Below, piece after piece: positions 9,211 through 19,416 of a DNA stretch of 36,759 nt. The stretch comes from Chara braunii (Eukaryota > Streptophyta > Charophyceae > Charales > Characeae), in NCBI GenBank assembly GCA_003427395.1, contig BFEA01000053.1, positions 2,451,179-2,487,937 on the forward strand, given 5' to 3'. The first letter of the stretch is position 1. Every line of letters starts with the position of its first letter. The notes under the pieces were generated by a model. That model was not told where the DNA came from. It worked only from the letters and a program-made list of their open reading frames with translations, and did not search any database. The position numbers were made by a program, and so were the translations under genes.

Positions 9211-9925
9211 GTAAGGTTCCACATGATTATGACATGAAGAGGATACATGGTAGGTTCTTTAGTGATAAAGACGGCCTTCGTTGAAGCAAGGATGAGTTGC
9301 CTGGTTTGTTGCGAAAAAAACTGGTGGAAATTGATGCTTTGAAGGGTGCGTTATACGGATTTGAATGCAGGTCGACAACGATTTATTTGATGAACGACAA
9401 GTTGACCTGGCTGGCCTTGATAATGTTTAATGCGAGCGAGTTGCAACAAAGCGAAAGAACGTTGTGACATTGGTTGAAGAAGAGCGAAAGAACGTTCTGT
9501 CCCAGATATGGTCAAATGATGAAAATGCATTGATCCATGAGATTGTTAAATATAGTGGTCGGGCAAATCCGCACCTAAAGCATCTTTTCCTCGTGATCAT
9601 TTTCGCTTGCCCTCACGTAACATCGTGATGACGCTGCCCAAAAGTTTTGTAATTGGTATGGAATGAGCGATGGAAACTAGGTTTGGAACTTGTACATATG
9701 AATACCATGTTGGTGGTGCCAAATGCGCCGAAATATTATGTTAGCAACAATTAATTGTCAACAACTGTGAGTCTTGGACAATTGTATGGGGAGTCGCGCA
9801 AACAATTGATGGATGTTGTGTTTAGTGAACCATAAGGCGACGAAATTGGGCATGAGGCTGAAGTTGTGTGGGAACAATGTCAAAATGAAGAAATGCATTC
9901 ACCGAGGAAGGTGGTAGGAAACATG

Positions 9926-10712
9926 ATGCTTGCACCCGAACGAATTTGGCACCTTGGCCTGGATTCCAGACGCTTTGATCCGGGTTTTTTATTATAGCAG
10001 AGATAGGTGCTTCCATTGTAATATTGGTTTTTCCAAGACTAAGAATGCAAGATTCTTTGTTCGACATAGCCAAATTCAAGAAGAATATTTTATATGGAAG
10101 GCTGCAAGAAATATCACCTTCGGTACCTTCTGAAAATGGACAAAAAAGAAAGAAAAATCAGAATGCGTGACTTCGTTCTATTTGGCATTTTACTATTCAG
10201 TGTGCTAAGTTCAAAACAAATAGCACGTATAACCATGGATTCCATAGAAACTCTTGAAAATCAATCATCAAACACATAGATGGGCGTCCCGCCGTGTTTG
10301 CATGATTGACGTCGTGTGAATGATCAATCAAATTTGTGTTCTCCTAAGTGACCACAATTAACATAACCACAGTCAGAGTACCAAACAGAAAACCTTAAGA
10401 AGCATCAAACATTTATATGCTATGCTTTTAGCTATTTTATTGATTTTGTTTCAAACGGGAAATACCGATTTACAAATCTAGCTTCCTTCCGAACCGTGCA
10501 TGCAAGATAGAAAGTTGTGACAAAAGTAGGAGAACCAAGTGGTTTCGTCCCGTCCAAGTTTGGCCATCAAACTTTGCACATGACGTTCTCCACCTTGGCA
10601 AAGGCTCGAAGAGCAGACGCTTCGCTTTCGTACCTTCTGCTTTTACCACGCGATATTTGGGTAGGCGCGAAGCACAATTCCGAGTATGTGTCTGAATCCC
10701 ACGGGCTCGTCA
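9926..10712. mobile_element. Insertion-like block present only in cassette copy 1
   Basis: Copy 2 continues directly from GGAAACATGATG into GGCAACAATGGTGGATGACT. Copy 1 has about 785 bp between the equivalents of those two phrases (GGAAACATGATG at 9919-9930 and GCAACAAGGTCGAGATGACT at 10713-10732). The block is more A/C-rich on the plus strand than its surroundings. I could not find clear terminal repeats, so the element type is unknown and the edges are approximate. Confidence 0.4.
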
Positions 10713-11134
10713 GCAACAAGGTCGAGATGACTTTATGGAGGAGACAAACATATGAAGAAAAGGTGAAACGCTATTGCTAGCATACATAAAGAACATAAAT
10801 GCGTTAGCGCAAGCACTGTTATGGCGATGGGGAGCGTGCAAAATGGACACAGGAGAGAAAGGGGGGAATCGATGAAACATAGCTGCAGACAACAGATTGA
10901 AATGGTATTTTGACAAGTTGTCTGGGATTTGTTTTACGTAGATTATGAATTGAGAAAAGGAGAGGACTTGGTGGGTTTCAAAGCTAAATGGTTAAGATGG
11001 AACTGGGGGGTCAAAGAAATCGTGGGGTTTTGGAGTGATAGTTTTATGAACTCTTTGTGCATTCAATAAGACAAATGATTTGTGATATGTTGTTTTTTAT
11101 TTAAACATTGCGTGATCCTTTTTCTTTTTTTTTT

Positions 11135-11227
11135 AGTTGGGTGGGTGTTTGGAGGTTGTGATTTCGTTTGTGATTTTTTTTTTTTTAATAAATCAAATTA
11201 ATTTTTTTTTTTTTTTTTTTTTTTATT

Positions 11228-11260
<33 letters not shown>

Positions 11261-11302
11261 AGTTGGGTGGGTGTTTGGAGGTTGCGATTTCTTTTGTGAT
11301 TG
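11135..11302. repeat. 126-bp duplication with T-rich tracts
   Basis: AGTTGGGTGGGTGTTTGGAG and the following 20 bases occur at 11135 and again at 11261, separated by long T runs broken by AATAAATC-type sequence. This is a local duplication in what looks like intronic or spacer DNA between the cassette copies. Confidence 0.8.
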
Positions 11303-11791
11303 ATTGTTTTTCAGTGCATTAAATTAAAATGAAAAATGAGTATGTTTGATGTGATGGAGTTGTGGTGAATGTATCTTTTAACTAAAGGTGATGACGTTTG
11401 ACTGTGTTGTATATTATTGTCATTGAGTGTGTTATACTTTGAATGGGTGCTTTGATCGCAGTTGGTCAAATTTGTCATGTTCGGATATAACTTTGGAGAA
11501 AGTAGTCGATGGGGATTGTTCTTCTGTGAGGAGTGAATCTTTAGGGACCTTAATTTAATCGTGAACATGGAAGACTTGCATTGTGTTGTAGGGTCATCAC
11601 ATTATGCTGACCTGGAGGCAGAGTCGGGTCTATAAAACCATTCGTAGCCTGTGTATGACCATATAATGTTGGACCAGAAAACCGTTGAATATTTTGACAA
11701 TTGTAAGGTGTTTAGTCATCCGATAATGAGGGCCTTCATTGGAGTCAGGGTGTGTTGTTGAGACTGTTGTGGAAGATAGTGGTGGAAATTG

Positions 11792-12325
11792 ATGAAGAGT
11801 GCATTATATAAAGTTTACGGGAAATTGGCAAAAGTCAGCAACGATTTATTTGATGAACGTGAATTAGACCTGTTGGACTTTTTGAATGTGTCATGTGAGT
11901 GGGTTCAAGCGGAGGGAAATAACGTTGTTTTGCGGGTGGAAAGAGAGACTAAACGATGTTGCACGACTTTTCTCAGTGAGAATGGATGTTCTTGTAGTCG
12001 AGACGCATTGGTAGATGATATTGTTAAGTACAACATCCGGGTAGATCCGCACCTGAAGGAAGAGTCTGATGATGTGCGTGACCACTTGGCATTCAGTGAA
12101 ACTTGGTTGAGGAGACTTCTCATGTATGTCGTGGGCTTTCAATTGGTGACACATCTTCTACCGGTCGTCTTTCACTTAACCTCAGAGGAAATTATCATGT
12201 CGCTTTCTGGAAGTTTTGTAATTGGTATGGTACAAAGGATGGAAACTATTGCTTACCAACTTATACGTAGGAATACGATATTGGAAGTGCAAAAGGCGAA
12301 GCCGATTGAAGGCACCAACTCTTAA
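11792..12325 (+). CDS. Hypothetical protein, 178 residues, unrecognised
   Basis: Longest uninterrupted frame in the cassette, starting ATG at 11792 and ending TAA at 12323-12325. It begins MKSALYKVYGKLAKVSNDLF, followed by an acidic DERELDLLDF stretch, a Cys-containing middle (KRCCTTFLSENGCSCSRDAL), and a hydrophobic segment around residues 122-150 (RRLLMYVVGFQLVTHLLPVV) that could be a membrane helix or a buried core. It ends in a basic tail. I recognise no family. The paralogous sequence in copy 1 (about 9320-9730) is broken by stops and indels. No promoter is identified. It could be an exon, a gene of an unknown mobile element, or a chance survivor. Confidence 0.4.
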   Translation: MKSALYKVYGKLAKVSNDLFDERELDLLDFLNVSCEWVQAEGNNVVLRVERETKRCCTTFLSENGCSCSRDALVDDIVKYNIRVDPHLKEESDDVRDHLAFSETWLRRLLMYVVGFQLVTHLLPVVFHLTSEEIIMSLSGSFVIGMVQRMETIAYQLIRRNTILEVQKAKPIEGTNS

Positions 12326-12390
12326 TCTAGGACTATTTTATCAACTTTTATCAAGTTTTATGCGTATCGAACGAACTGTTGAAGGATGAT

Positions 12391-12592
12391 GTTTTAAACT
12401 GCTAGTACAAGGCCTCAGCCTTGCAGAAAGTTTTTGTCGTCACAAGCAAAACTCGGAGGCGCCACGCGGCCAGGATCGCCATTGAAAAAACAAATCGCCC
12501 ACTGTTGAAAAAAAAAATCGGCGGCCTCCGAAGTGGTGCGGGTTTCATGCTGACACCCGCAGGCTGATATGTGGTGTACTTGTGCTTTACAT
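12391..12592. mobile_element. MITE of the TTAAAC-CTAGTAC family
   Basis: The left end is TTTTAAACTGCTAGTACAAG. The right end, GTACTTGTGCTTTAC, is its imperfect reverse complement. Inside are inverted GGCGGCC/GGAGGCGCC blocks around A-rich runs and no coding potential. It is absent from the equivalent place in cassette copy 1. Ends are close in sequence to those at 13033 and 32651. Confidence 0.55.
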
Positions 12593-12630
12593 AATTTTTC
12601 AGTGACTGACTTGATCATGAGGATCAATTT

Positions 12631-12912
12631 ATGTTGAGTCAATGCCATATCGAACATATTTATTGGATGAGGAAGGTTGTTGGAAACATGATGGTGGCAA
12701 CAATGGTGGATGACTGTATACAGCAGAGGCTCATAGAAATGGTATACGCATTAGCGCTGTCATTGATGTCGCTATGTGGTGAGTGCGATCGTGAACGGGG
12801 ATGGTCATATCTGGTAGTGGTTGATCTCTGTGTTGTTCACCCTTCGTCTTCGACAGATACTAATGTATATTCTGAGGATGGTAGTACATTGTTGATGAAG
12901 TTGAATTTTTAA
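12631..12912 (+). pseudogene. Open frame in cassette copy 2, unrecognised
   Basis: About 93 codons ending TAA at 12910-12912. It starts ATGTTGAGTCAATGCC and contains RKVVGNMMVATMVDDCIQQR followed by a hydrophobic ALALSLMSLC stretch. Copy 1 carries the insertion-like block in this region. No family is recognised. Confidence 0.3.
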
Positions 12913-13032
12913 GATGGAAGAGAGGCGTGGGGATCTACGACGAATAGTTGCAGACAATTTATTCAAACGGTATTTGGCTAACTGGTTTGTGATGTAGGTT
13001 GTGAATCAACACAAGAAGAGGACTATGAGTTT

Positions 13033-13217
13033 GTTAAACCGCTAGTACATGGCCCCAACCTTGCTGAAAAAGAAACTTGTCACCTACGAAAATTTCATAG
13101 GTTCGGCCTACCGGACCACAATAACTGGCAGCGCCAAACAAAAAAAGAAAGTGCGTTGTTGGTGGTTAGGAAATGCTTGGCGCGAAGTAAGACGCCTGCA
13201 GCCCGGGTGTGCTGGTA
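13033..13217. mobile_element. MITE of the TTAAAC-CTAGTAC family
   Basis: Starts TTAAACCGCTAGTACATGGC, very like the 12391 element (shared CCTTGC-GAAA and CTTGTC blocks follow). The right end is degenerate, with GCTGGTAGTGTAA as a weak inverted match. It has no counterpart in cassette copy 1. The right boundary is approximate. Confidence 0.5.
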
Positions 13218-13825
13218 GTGTAAGGTCGTATGGGGAAGATGTATAAGCAATCGATAGAATATTGCAACATAGTATGGGCCTTTTGAGTGACAGTTTTGTG
13301 AGGATGTTTGGGCTGGTGTACACGATGTAGATCTGTGATGTGTTGTGTTTTTTCAGATGTTTTGTGGGTTTTTGTTCATCTTTTTAAGTGTGTTTGTGTT
13401 GTGGATTGATTGTTGTTTAGTATGTTGGTTTGAAATTGAAGGGGTATGTTCGTGTGATGGAGTTTTGTTGCATGTATGTGTTGAAGTAATGTGATATCAT
13501 GTGATTGTTGTGTATTGTTGTCGTTGTTTGTGTTATTGTTGTGCCAATGCTTTTCATACAGTTGGTCAATTTTGGTGCTTTCGGATGCAAGTTTGGGGGA
13601 GAGTGTCCGTGGTTGGTGACTACAATATTTGGTGATAGATTGTTTATGATGTTGTATTTGTAGGTAATTCGGGTATTGGTGGCGAGGATATGGAGAATGT
13701 GGATATTTCCAAGTTCAAGGAAATGGGGAGTTGTTTGTAGGTGATTGCCATGTGCGTGATTTTTGTTTTATAAAGGGAGGAGTTTTTGTGTCCTTGACGA
13801 CGTCTTGGTCATTAAGTGGGCGAAT

Positions 13826-14278
13826 ATGTTAACAGTAGAGATTAAAAATATTTGGGATTCAACTTTGTTTGCACCGATACCTATTGAGATGGGGAGCTAT
13901 GGAAGGCCCCGTGTTCTGAGATTTATGCTTAAGGTGGGAGGTCAAGTTCATCTGGAGTTTGGAGTCTCGGTGGTGGATGGGTTTAGGGGAAAAACCCTTT
14001 ATTATGTGCGTGAGTTTTTAATTCAAAGAAGGTGTGTGGGATGCAGGTATGCAGTCGGTACGGTGTTGAGTAATTGCTTGAGTTGTTGTTGCAATGGTTG
14101 TCATGTTTCCAGCATGGCGTTGTTGAATTCTGCTACATGGAAATACAATCCTCATTGCGGCAATTGGGGTAATGTGAGGGGGACACATATTTATACTGAA
14201 TTTGGCAATGGTGAGGAAAATGTTGGTGGATATGTCAATGGCATATTGCCTTCAGGTGATAAGTACAACCTTACATAA
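13826..14278 (+). CDS. Hypothetical protein, 150 residues, unrecognised
   Basis: The frame is open from 13763; the first ATG is at 13826 and the stop TAA at 14276-14278. Features: a basic N-terminal third, GQVHLEFGVSVVDGF, a Cys-rich centre (CVGCRYAVG, CLSCCCNGC) and a Gly/Asn-rich C-terminus (HCGNWGNVRGTHIYTEFGNG). The clustered CxxC-like pairs could bind zinc, but no known finger spacing is met. The plus strand is G/T-rich like the cassettes upstream, and this frame may be their continuation. Function unknown. Confidence 0.4.
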   Translation: MLTVEIKNIWDSTLFAPIPIEMGSYGRPRVLRFMLKVGGQVHLEFGVSVVDGFRGKTLYYVREFLIQRRCVGCRYAVGTVLSNCLSCCCNGCHVSSMALLNSATWKYNPHCGNWGNVRGTHIYTEFGNGEENVGGYVNGILPSGDKYNLT

Positions 14279-14337
14279 TTAGTGTCTCTCTAGAGAGATC
14301 TTGAATATATGCTTAAGATTATATGTAACCTATGTGA

Positions 14338-14628
14338 TTTGACGTATGGAAAAAAAATGATATTTTTCCCCCAGCTCGTTTGTCAATGATGGTGCCTATA
14401 AGATTTTATGCGGGATATAGTTGTATAGATCCCACAACAAATTTCAAATAAAAAAAAGAAGCTATTTCAAATATTGTAAAAGATTCGGATCAAATACAAC
14501 CTTTTTCTTTAGATAAACCATTAGAAGAGTTATATGTATATCAATTTTCTTGCTCCATTATTGTTAGCTACACTAAGAAAAGATTGAGTTTGGAACTTTG
14601 GATCATTTTTTTCACCAATAAAAAGTGA
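14338..14628 (+). pseudogene. A/T-rich coding-like segment with one in-frame stop
   Basis: One plus-strand frame reads for 97 codons with a single TAA (14449-14451). It reads FDVWKKNDIFPPARLSMMVP and so on before the stop, and KEAISNIVKDSDQIQPFSLD after it. The base composition switches abruptly to A/T-rich relative to the DNA upstream. It might be an organellar insertion or an old exon. I could not identify the protein. Confidence 0.25.
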
Positions 14629-14660
14629 AATGCTACAAAATAATATCATTTGAAGACAAA

Positions 14661-15647
14661 TCAAGGAAAATGAACAACAACGAGATGACAATATCCAAAA
14701 TGCACAATCACATTGAAAGCGAGATAGTATCTCAGTGTCCAGAAAGCAGCATTGCACCGATGTAACACCAATGGAGATTCGTAACACTGAAAACCTATGT
14801 CAATGCTTACGCCACCACCAACATAAGAGTCCAGTCCCTCCTCCCTACTTGGCGCTCGGTGCCTAGCCTATTTCCTACACAACTACTGTCTACCTACTAA
14901 TTGACAACGCAACTTTTGACGTCAGCGGCCAACGAAGTACTTGAAGATGTCGCTCGATGCAGACCATCGCCAACACCAGGTATGTGCCCTCACATCATCA
15001 TCATCATGATCCTTCTCTCTCTCCCTTGACTTACACCCACGTCTTCCCTTTGTACACTCGAAGACCACCCCTGCGCCTCATTGTAGTCCAAGCCCATCCA
15101 ACTATGGAGGCTGGGCTATGGTGCTGCCCTGAGCAACTCCCTGCTTCTTGCACGATCGCACGCGCGCAGCACCTTGCCCTTAGCGCTCAGCAGCCCGCGA
15201 GCAATCACTCCAGCGGCATTGCCGCATCACTTCGGAAGTGCCTGAATGAGAGCCCAGGCAGCGAGCTCTTTCCTATATGGAAAGAGCCTTCCTGCCCCGG
15301 TGGCCTGAATGGCTTGGGCCTCTCCCGAGAAGCTTTCGGTAGGCCCCAGGAGGCTGTGCCTCAATTGCAGCTGTTGGGCCACCTTCGGTTGGGCCTCCTA
15401 ACTGTCTGTGTATGAGGCCGCGATTCTTGCCCAGGGCCTGCATTTCCCAAAAGGCCTTGAAGGTCGTGGAATATCTTTGCTGCTCGGCCTGTGTTTCCCT
15501 CAACCAACTAGCGCGTTAACTGCCTGAACCCCAAATCCAAAATTGACAGCAAGGGGACTCTCGCAATTTGTTAGGCTCGCCTTCACTTAGGGCGGGCACT
15601 TCTGTAACAAGGGCCCCTTAGGCCTGTCGAGGATCCAGTCCCTCGCA
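14661..15647 (-). repeat. 3' LTR of element 1
   Basis: Reads on the minus strand from TGCGAGGGACTGG (15647) to a degraded CATTTTCCTTGA end (14661). It matches the 5' LTR at both ends but is 987 bp against 509 bp. The extra length is a central block (about 15100-15530) deleted from the other LTR. The match starts again at the GGTGGTCTTC-GTGTACA phrase and runs through the CATCATCATC and CCAATGGAGATTCGTAACAC segments. Confidence 0.85.
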
Positions 15648-15684
15648 TTCCGTCCTTTACTTGGATAGTCCTCTGAGAAGTCTG

Positions 15685-15906
15685 CTAATCTGCAGGCATC
15701 TTCCCCTCGAGTTCTTTTTCATAGCCTGCAATAACTTGAGGAGCTGTTCGTAGGAGTTCTTCTTTGGTGAACCTCCGATATTCGTTGGGATCTAGATGAT
15801 GTTTGAATCTGACACGATATTGCATTCTCGGCTTAGGAGGGCGGCCTTTGCCCAACGGTTTAGGCACGGGCATCATTCGATGCTCCACTATTCTGTCGGT
15901 GTCAAC
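15685..15906 (-). pseudogene. Chromodomain of element 1
   Basis: C-terminal part of the 174-codon frame that ends at 15685. The frame begins with the typical integrase C-terminal motif (ELGPEMGISRKLKPQYFGPW then VYRVxLP-like YVIHIPPHLRTHLVFHSSKL). The last 70 residues read VDTDRIVEHRMMPV, then QYRVRFKHHLDPNEYRRFTK, then ELLRTAPQVIAGYE, matching the chromodomain fold (strand, linker, strand, C-terminal helix). The position-specific aromatics of histone-binding chromodomains are largely replaced, as in group II chromodomains of plant chromoviruses. A stop follows at once, about 40 bp before the 3' LTR. Confidence 0.75.
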
Positions 15907-16249
15907 TTGACCATTCATGGTTGGGGGCAGCATTGACACGTCTGGAGGGAACTGTGCAGTCTCTGCGAAAGATGCTAGCTTTGAGGAGTGAAAAACTAGA
16001 TGTGTGCGGAGATGAGGTGGGATGTGTATCACGTAGGAAGGTCCGTCCATCTGATCTTCGACTATGTCTAGGATCTCCCAGGGACCGAAATACTGTGGCT
16101 TTAGTTTTCGAGAGATTCCCATTTCCGGTCCCAGTTCAGATGACTTTATCCAGGCTCTGTCCCTTTCCTGAAAGTTAGAAGGCCGAATGTTGTTTGTTCT
16201 CAGATGCAATCATAGCATCTTGAGATTTCCTAATGTGCTCAACGGCCTG

Positions 16250-16890
16250 CTGCAGCATCTGTTCATATTTGACAAAAAAATTTATGTGGCTAGGTGTTGC
16301 AGTTGACTGGTTCTCATGCCAATAGTGTTGCGATGTTGTACAGGCTGGCGACGAGAGGTACTTTCTCGTCCCAATCATCCAGGCCTGGCTTGATGTAATG
16401 CCTAAGCAGGTGCTACACTACTCGGTGGATTTGTTCCGCCTGTCCATTTGACTCAGTGTGATTCCCTAATGTCATTTGCAGTCTGGTACCCATATGTTGG
16501 GCAGTGTTTTGCCGCAGTTCGCTAGTAAAGCGAACATCCCTATCACAGGCGATGGACTTGCGCAAACCAAAGTCCCGCACCCAGTTATCCATAAACAGCT
16601 TGATGACATGCTCATTTTTTTGTTGTTTCTGGCATAGCAATTAGTCTTGCATACTTGGAAAATTGGTCAACTACAACGGAGATGTGTCGTTTTTCGTTCT
16701 TGCTGGTCACCAAGGTATCCATGAAATCCATGGACACACTTTGACCTGGACCTTTAGGAATCGGCAAGGGCTTGATGAGCCCGAGCGGAGCCCGATTCCT
16801 AGGTTTGTCTCGTTGGCAAACCTGGCAAGTTTCAACGTACTTCTTTGCATCTTGCATCATAGAAGGCCAGCAAAATCTTTGTACTTGTTA
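16250..16890 (-). pseudogene. Integrase of element 1 (frameshifted)
   Basis: Inserts the cDNA copy into the genome. Visible parts: the zinc-binding CQVCQRDKPRNRAPLGLIKP, then SMDFMDTL with the first catalytic Asp, VVVDQFSKYARLIAMP, then in another frame ACDRDVRFTSEL with the second Asp, and ESNGQAEQ with the catalytic Glu. All three DDE residues are therefore still present, but the domain is split over at least two frames, with a break near 16620-16640 and another near 16400. Further on, YNIATLLA-like sequence is interrupted by stops. Confidence 0.85.
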
Positions 16891-16926
16891 GCTGATGTTT
16901 TCCTAAAGCCAAAATGGCTAGTTGCG

Positions 16927-17800
16927 TCATGACATTCTCCTAGAAACAAAGTACGCAAAGACTCTATCTGGGACACATAACCTTTTCTTCCTTGTCTTTT
17001 CAAGAAACAGCAAGCCGTCTACCATCGTAAGTTTATCAAAAGTTACTTTATCTTTCTCTTGAAATCTACAAATGATTTCGGACATAACTGGATCTTGCTG
17101 ATAGGCCTCCACCAAGGATCGAGTTACGTTGTCAGATATTCCAAACTCAGTTACTAGCGCGCCCAGATAGTTTGCCCGATGCGATAGTGAATCAACCACC
17201 TTGTTGTAATCTCCCTTGATTGGGTAAAGTTGATAGTCATACATATCTATCACTTGAATCCACCTTTTGAGTGCGTCAGAGAGTATAGGCTGGGTCTTGA
17301 TCCAGCACAAAGTCTCGTGGTCACATCTCAAGTAGAAAAATATGCCTAGGAGAGTGTCTCCAGTGGACTAGCGCTCTATAGAGGGCATAAAGCTCACGCC
17401 CATACGTGGAGCTTTTGGGATGGCATCTTTTTGCTCATGTACTCGATTGGCCTCAACTTTTTCCCTTCCCTTGGTGCAAGGACCGCGCCTATGCCATATT
17501 GGTTGCCGTCTGTGGTCACTACAAATGGTTGATCACGGTCTGGAAGTTGAGGAATTCGTAGTGTGTCAAAGCATACTTCAATTTCTTGAAGCTTGCTTCA
17601 CACTCTTCGGTCCATTCCCAAGGGGTGTCAAGGCGTGTTAGATCTGTTAATGGGGAAGCTATAGTACTATAGTTTTTATCGAACGGGCGGTACTAGCCCG
17701 TCATCCCCAAAAACGATCGGACCTCCGTTACAGTCAAAGTCTTGGGCCAGTCTCGTATGCTGGCCACTTTGGCATCGTTCGGCCTCAACCCATCCGCAGA
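16927..17800 (-). pseudogene. RNase H region of element 1
   Basis: The frame at 17331-16927 contains DHETLCWIKTQPILSDALKR, then RWIQVIDMYDYQLYPIKGDY and NKVVDSLSHRA, the C-terminal end of the Ty3/gypsy RNase H with its conserved KG-xN-VxD-LSR motif. It continues into the integrase linker. The 5' part of RNase H (17330-17800) is scattered over several frames with stops. It degrades RNA in the RNA-DNA hybrid when intact. Confidence 0.75.
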
Positions 17801-17804
17801 AATT

Positions 17805-18560
17805 TCATGACCCAAGTATAAGATCTTGGTGCGACCGAACTCGCATTTCTCCAAGTTGACCTTGTATTGGTGTTGTCTTTAGGAGACCTAGCAGTATTTT
17901 TAAGTACAGAGCGTGCTCCTCTACAGTCTTGCTAAATATGAGGATATCGTTGAGGTACACGACGATAAACTTGTCTAAGTATTCATGGAAGTTCCTATTC
18001 ATTGCGTGCTGGAATGTCCCAGGGGCATTGCATAGGCCAAAGGGCATCACCACAAACTCGTACAGACCGTACTTGGTCTGAAAAACAGTTTTGTGTTGGT
18101 CCTCGTGTCTAATAGCAATTTGATGGTATCCAGACTTTAGATCTATCTTAGTAAAGTATCGGCATCCCTGCACTTTATCCAGTAGGTCGTCGACGCGAGG
18201 TAGGGGCTCTCCGTTCTTTACGGTGATGGCATTGAGGCCCCTATAGTCAATGCACATCCTTAAGGTACCTCCCTTCTTAGGGACAAATAGGACTTAAGCA
18301 CCGTAAGGGGAGGTACTAGGCCGAATCCATCCCTTCTCTGTGAGCTCTTTGAGCTGGCGACGAAGCTCATCCAACTCCGTAGGAGACATCCTATAGATTC
18401 GCCCTCTAGGTACCTTACTACCTGGGACGATCTCTATTGCATGGACCGCCTCCCTTTCCATGACACCATTGGGCTCCTCAAAAAGGTCGGAATATTGAGC
18501 GACGACTGATTCTATCTCTGGGGGTGATTTTACGGACTCCTTTCTCAGAGACAAAGACTA
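17805..18560 (-). pseudogene. Reverse transcriptase of element 1, altered active site
   Basis: RNA-dependent DNA polymerase. It reads in two pieces of one frame: PRGRIYRMSPTELDELRRQL (18554 onward) to an in-frame TAA at 18294-18296, then VLFVPKKGG, MCIDYRGLNAITVKN, YFTKIDLKSGYHQIAI, VMPFGLCNAPGTFQ and VVYLNDILIF. The family signature is Y-x-D-D. Here the first Asp of that pair is Asn (codon AAC at 17949-17951), which would abolish catalysis. Both this change and the stop at 18294 fit C-to-T transitions in methylated plant DNA. Confidence 0.92.
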
Positions 18561-18699
18561 GGAACATGCCCTCCTCGCGATTCTGCTTATAATAGTTATA
18601 GAAAGAGGAGACACACATGCAGCTGTAGTTTTCCACTAGACTGCTAGCTTTGAACTTTGGCAGTTTAACGGTTCTACCATTTGATAGCTTGTGTATCAT

Positions 18700-19416
18700 C
18701 ACCTTTCTATTCCAGTCAAATTGAGGTTGAGCGACCCCGAGGTAGTACATGCCTAGCAGCATATCAAATGGCAGTTCGTCGCTAACCAGGAACGATATTT
18801 TATGTCTCAGTTCCCCTCCTCCATAGGAGAAGGTGTAGACTACGTCTTTGACATAGTCTTGAACAACCATACGGTGCTTGTTGGCTAGTGAAAATGCTAC
18901 AGATCTGCTAAGCCGCTGCACTTGGTCCCTTAAGCGCAGCCTATATACACAAGCACGACTGATGAAGTTTCGTGTATAGCCTATGTCTGTGAAGGCACCC
19001 ACTTCTCAGCCACCTACATCAATCTTTACCACGAAATGTTCACCCCTAGGACCTTCACTTATCATCGCCCAAGAGTCTTTGGGGTCCTTCCCTGACCACT
19101 CGGTCTGTAACTCTTCTAAGGATTCAGACACATCTCTCGAATAGAGCATCGGTGGGTCTGAATGTGCTTGCCGGGCGGTGTAACGGTCACTAGCCTTGGC
19201 CAACGCCTGAAGTGGGGAAGGCAACATTACCACGTCAGCACAAGTAAGAGTGGCTAACACTCCTACTGGCCCGAGGTGTTTCCTTGCGAAGTGCTCGCAG
19301 AAGCATTGCCAGGTTTCGAAGATAAGCCCACCACCGTTGGAGAGGCTACCTTCGTTGTGACCTTCTTGCCTCGACAAGTTTTGGACGTGTGGCCAAAGTT
19401 GCCACAGTTCATACAA
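18700..19416 (-). pseudogene. Aspartic protease region of element 1
   Basis: Frame 19416-19006 leads through a linker to HFVVKIDVGG, then an in-frame TGA (19006-19008), then VGAFTDIGYTRNFIS. This is the retropepsin active-site region, but the D-S/T-G triad reads D-I-G. Downstream are ELPFDMLLGMYYLG and PQFDW, the usual second half of the Ty3/gypsy protease. It normally cleaves the gag-pol polyprotein. Its frame differs from that of the gag zinc knuckle and overlaps it by about 150 bp, compatible with a minus-one shift or simply with an indel. Confidence 0.8.

Larger units (their letters stand above)
8924..11040 (+). repeat. Unknown cassette, tandem copy 1
   Basis: This stretch aligns by eye with 11505-13320. 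Anchors are GATGGGGATTG..GTGAGGAGTGAAT (8924 and 11505), CAACGATTTATTTGATGAACG (9378 and 11839), TTTTGTAATTGGTATGG, GAGGAAGGT-GT-GGAAACATGATG (9904 and 12671) and GCAGACAA near 10884 and 12950. The 5' part keeps an open frame (8950-9210, with KMEEIDGGAGPSCCDDVEV), but the region matching the 178-codon frame of copy 2 is broken here by stops and deletions. Relative to copy 2 it carries an extra block at about 9926-10712. Function unknown. Confidence 0.6.
11505..13320 (+). repeat. Unknown cassette, tandem copy 2
   Basis: Second copy of the cassette at 8924-11040, offset by about 2.58 kb. It retains an uninterrupted 178-codon frame (11792-12325) and a second frame at 12631-12912. It carries two MITE-like insertions (12391-12592 and 13033-13217) that copy 1 lacks. 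G/T-rich sequence like that preceding each copy appears again at 13440-13620, suggesting at least the start of a third unit. Confidence 0.6.
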
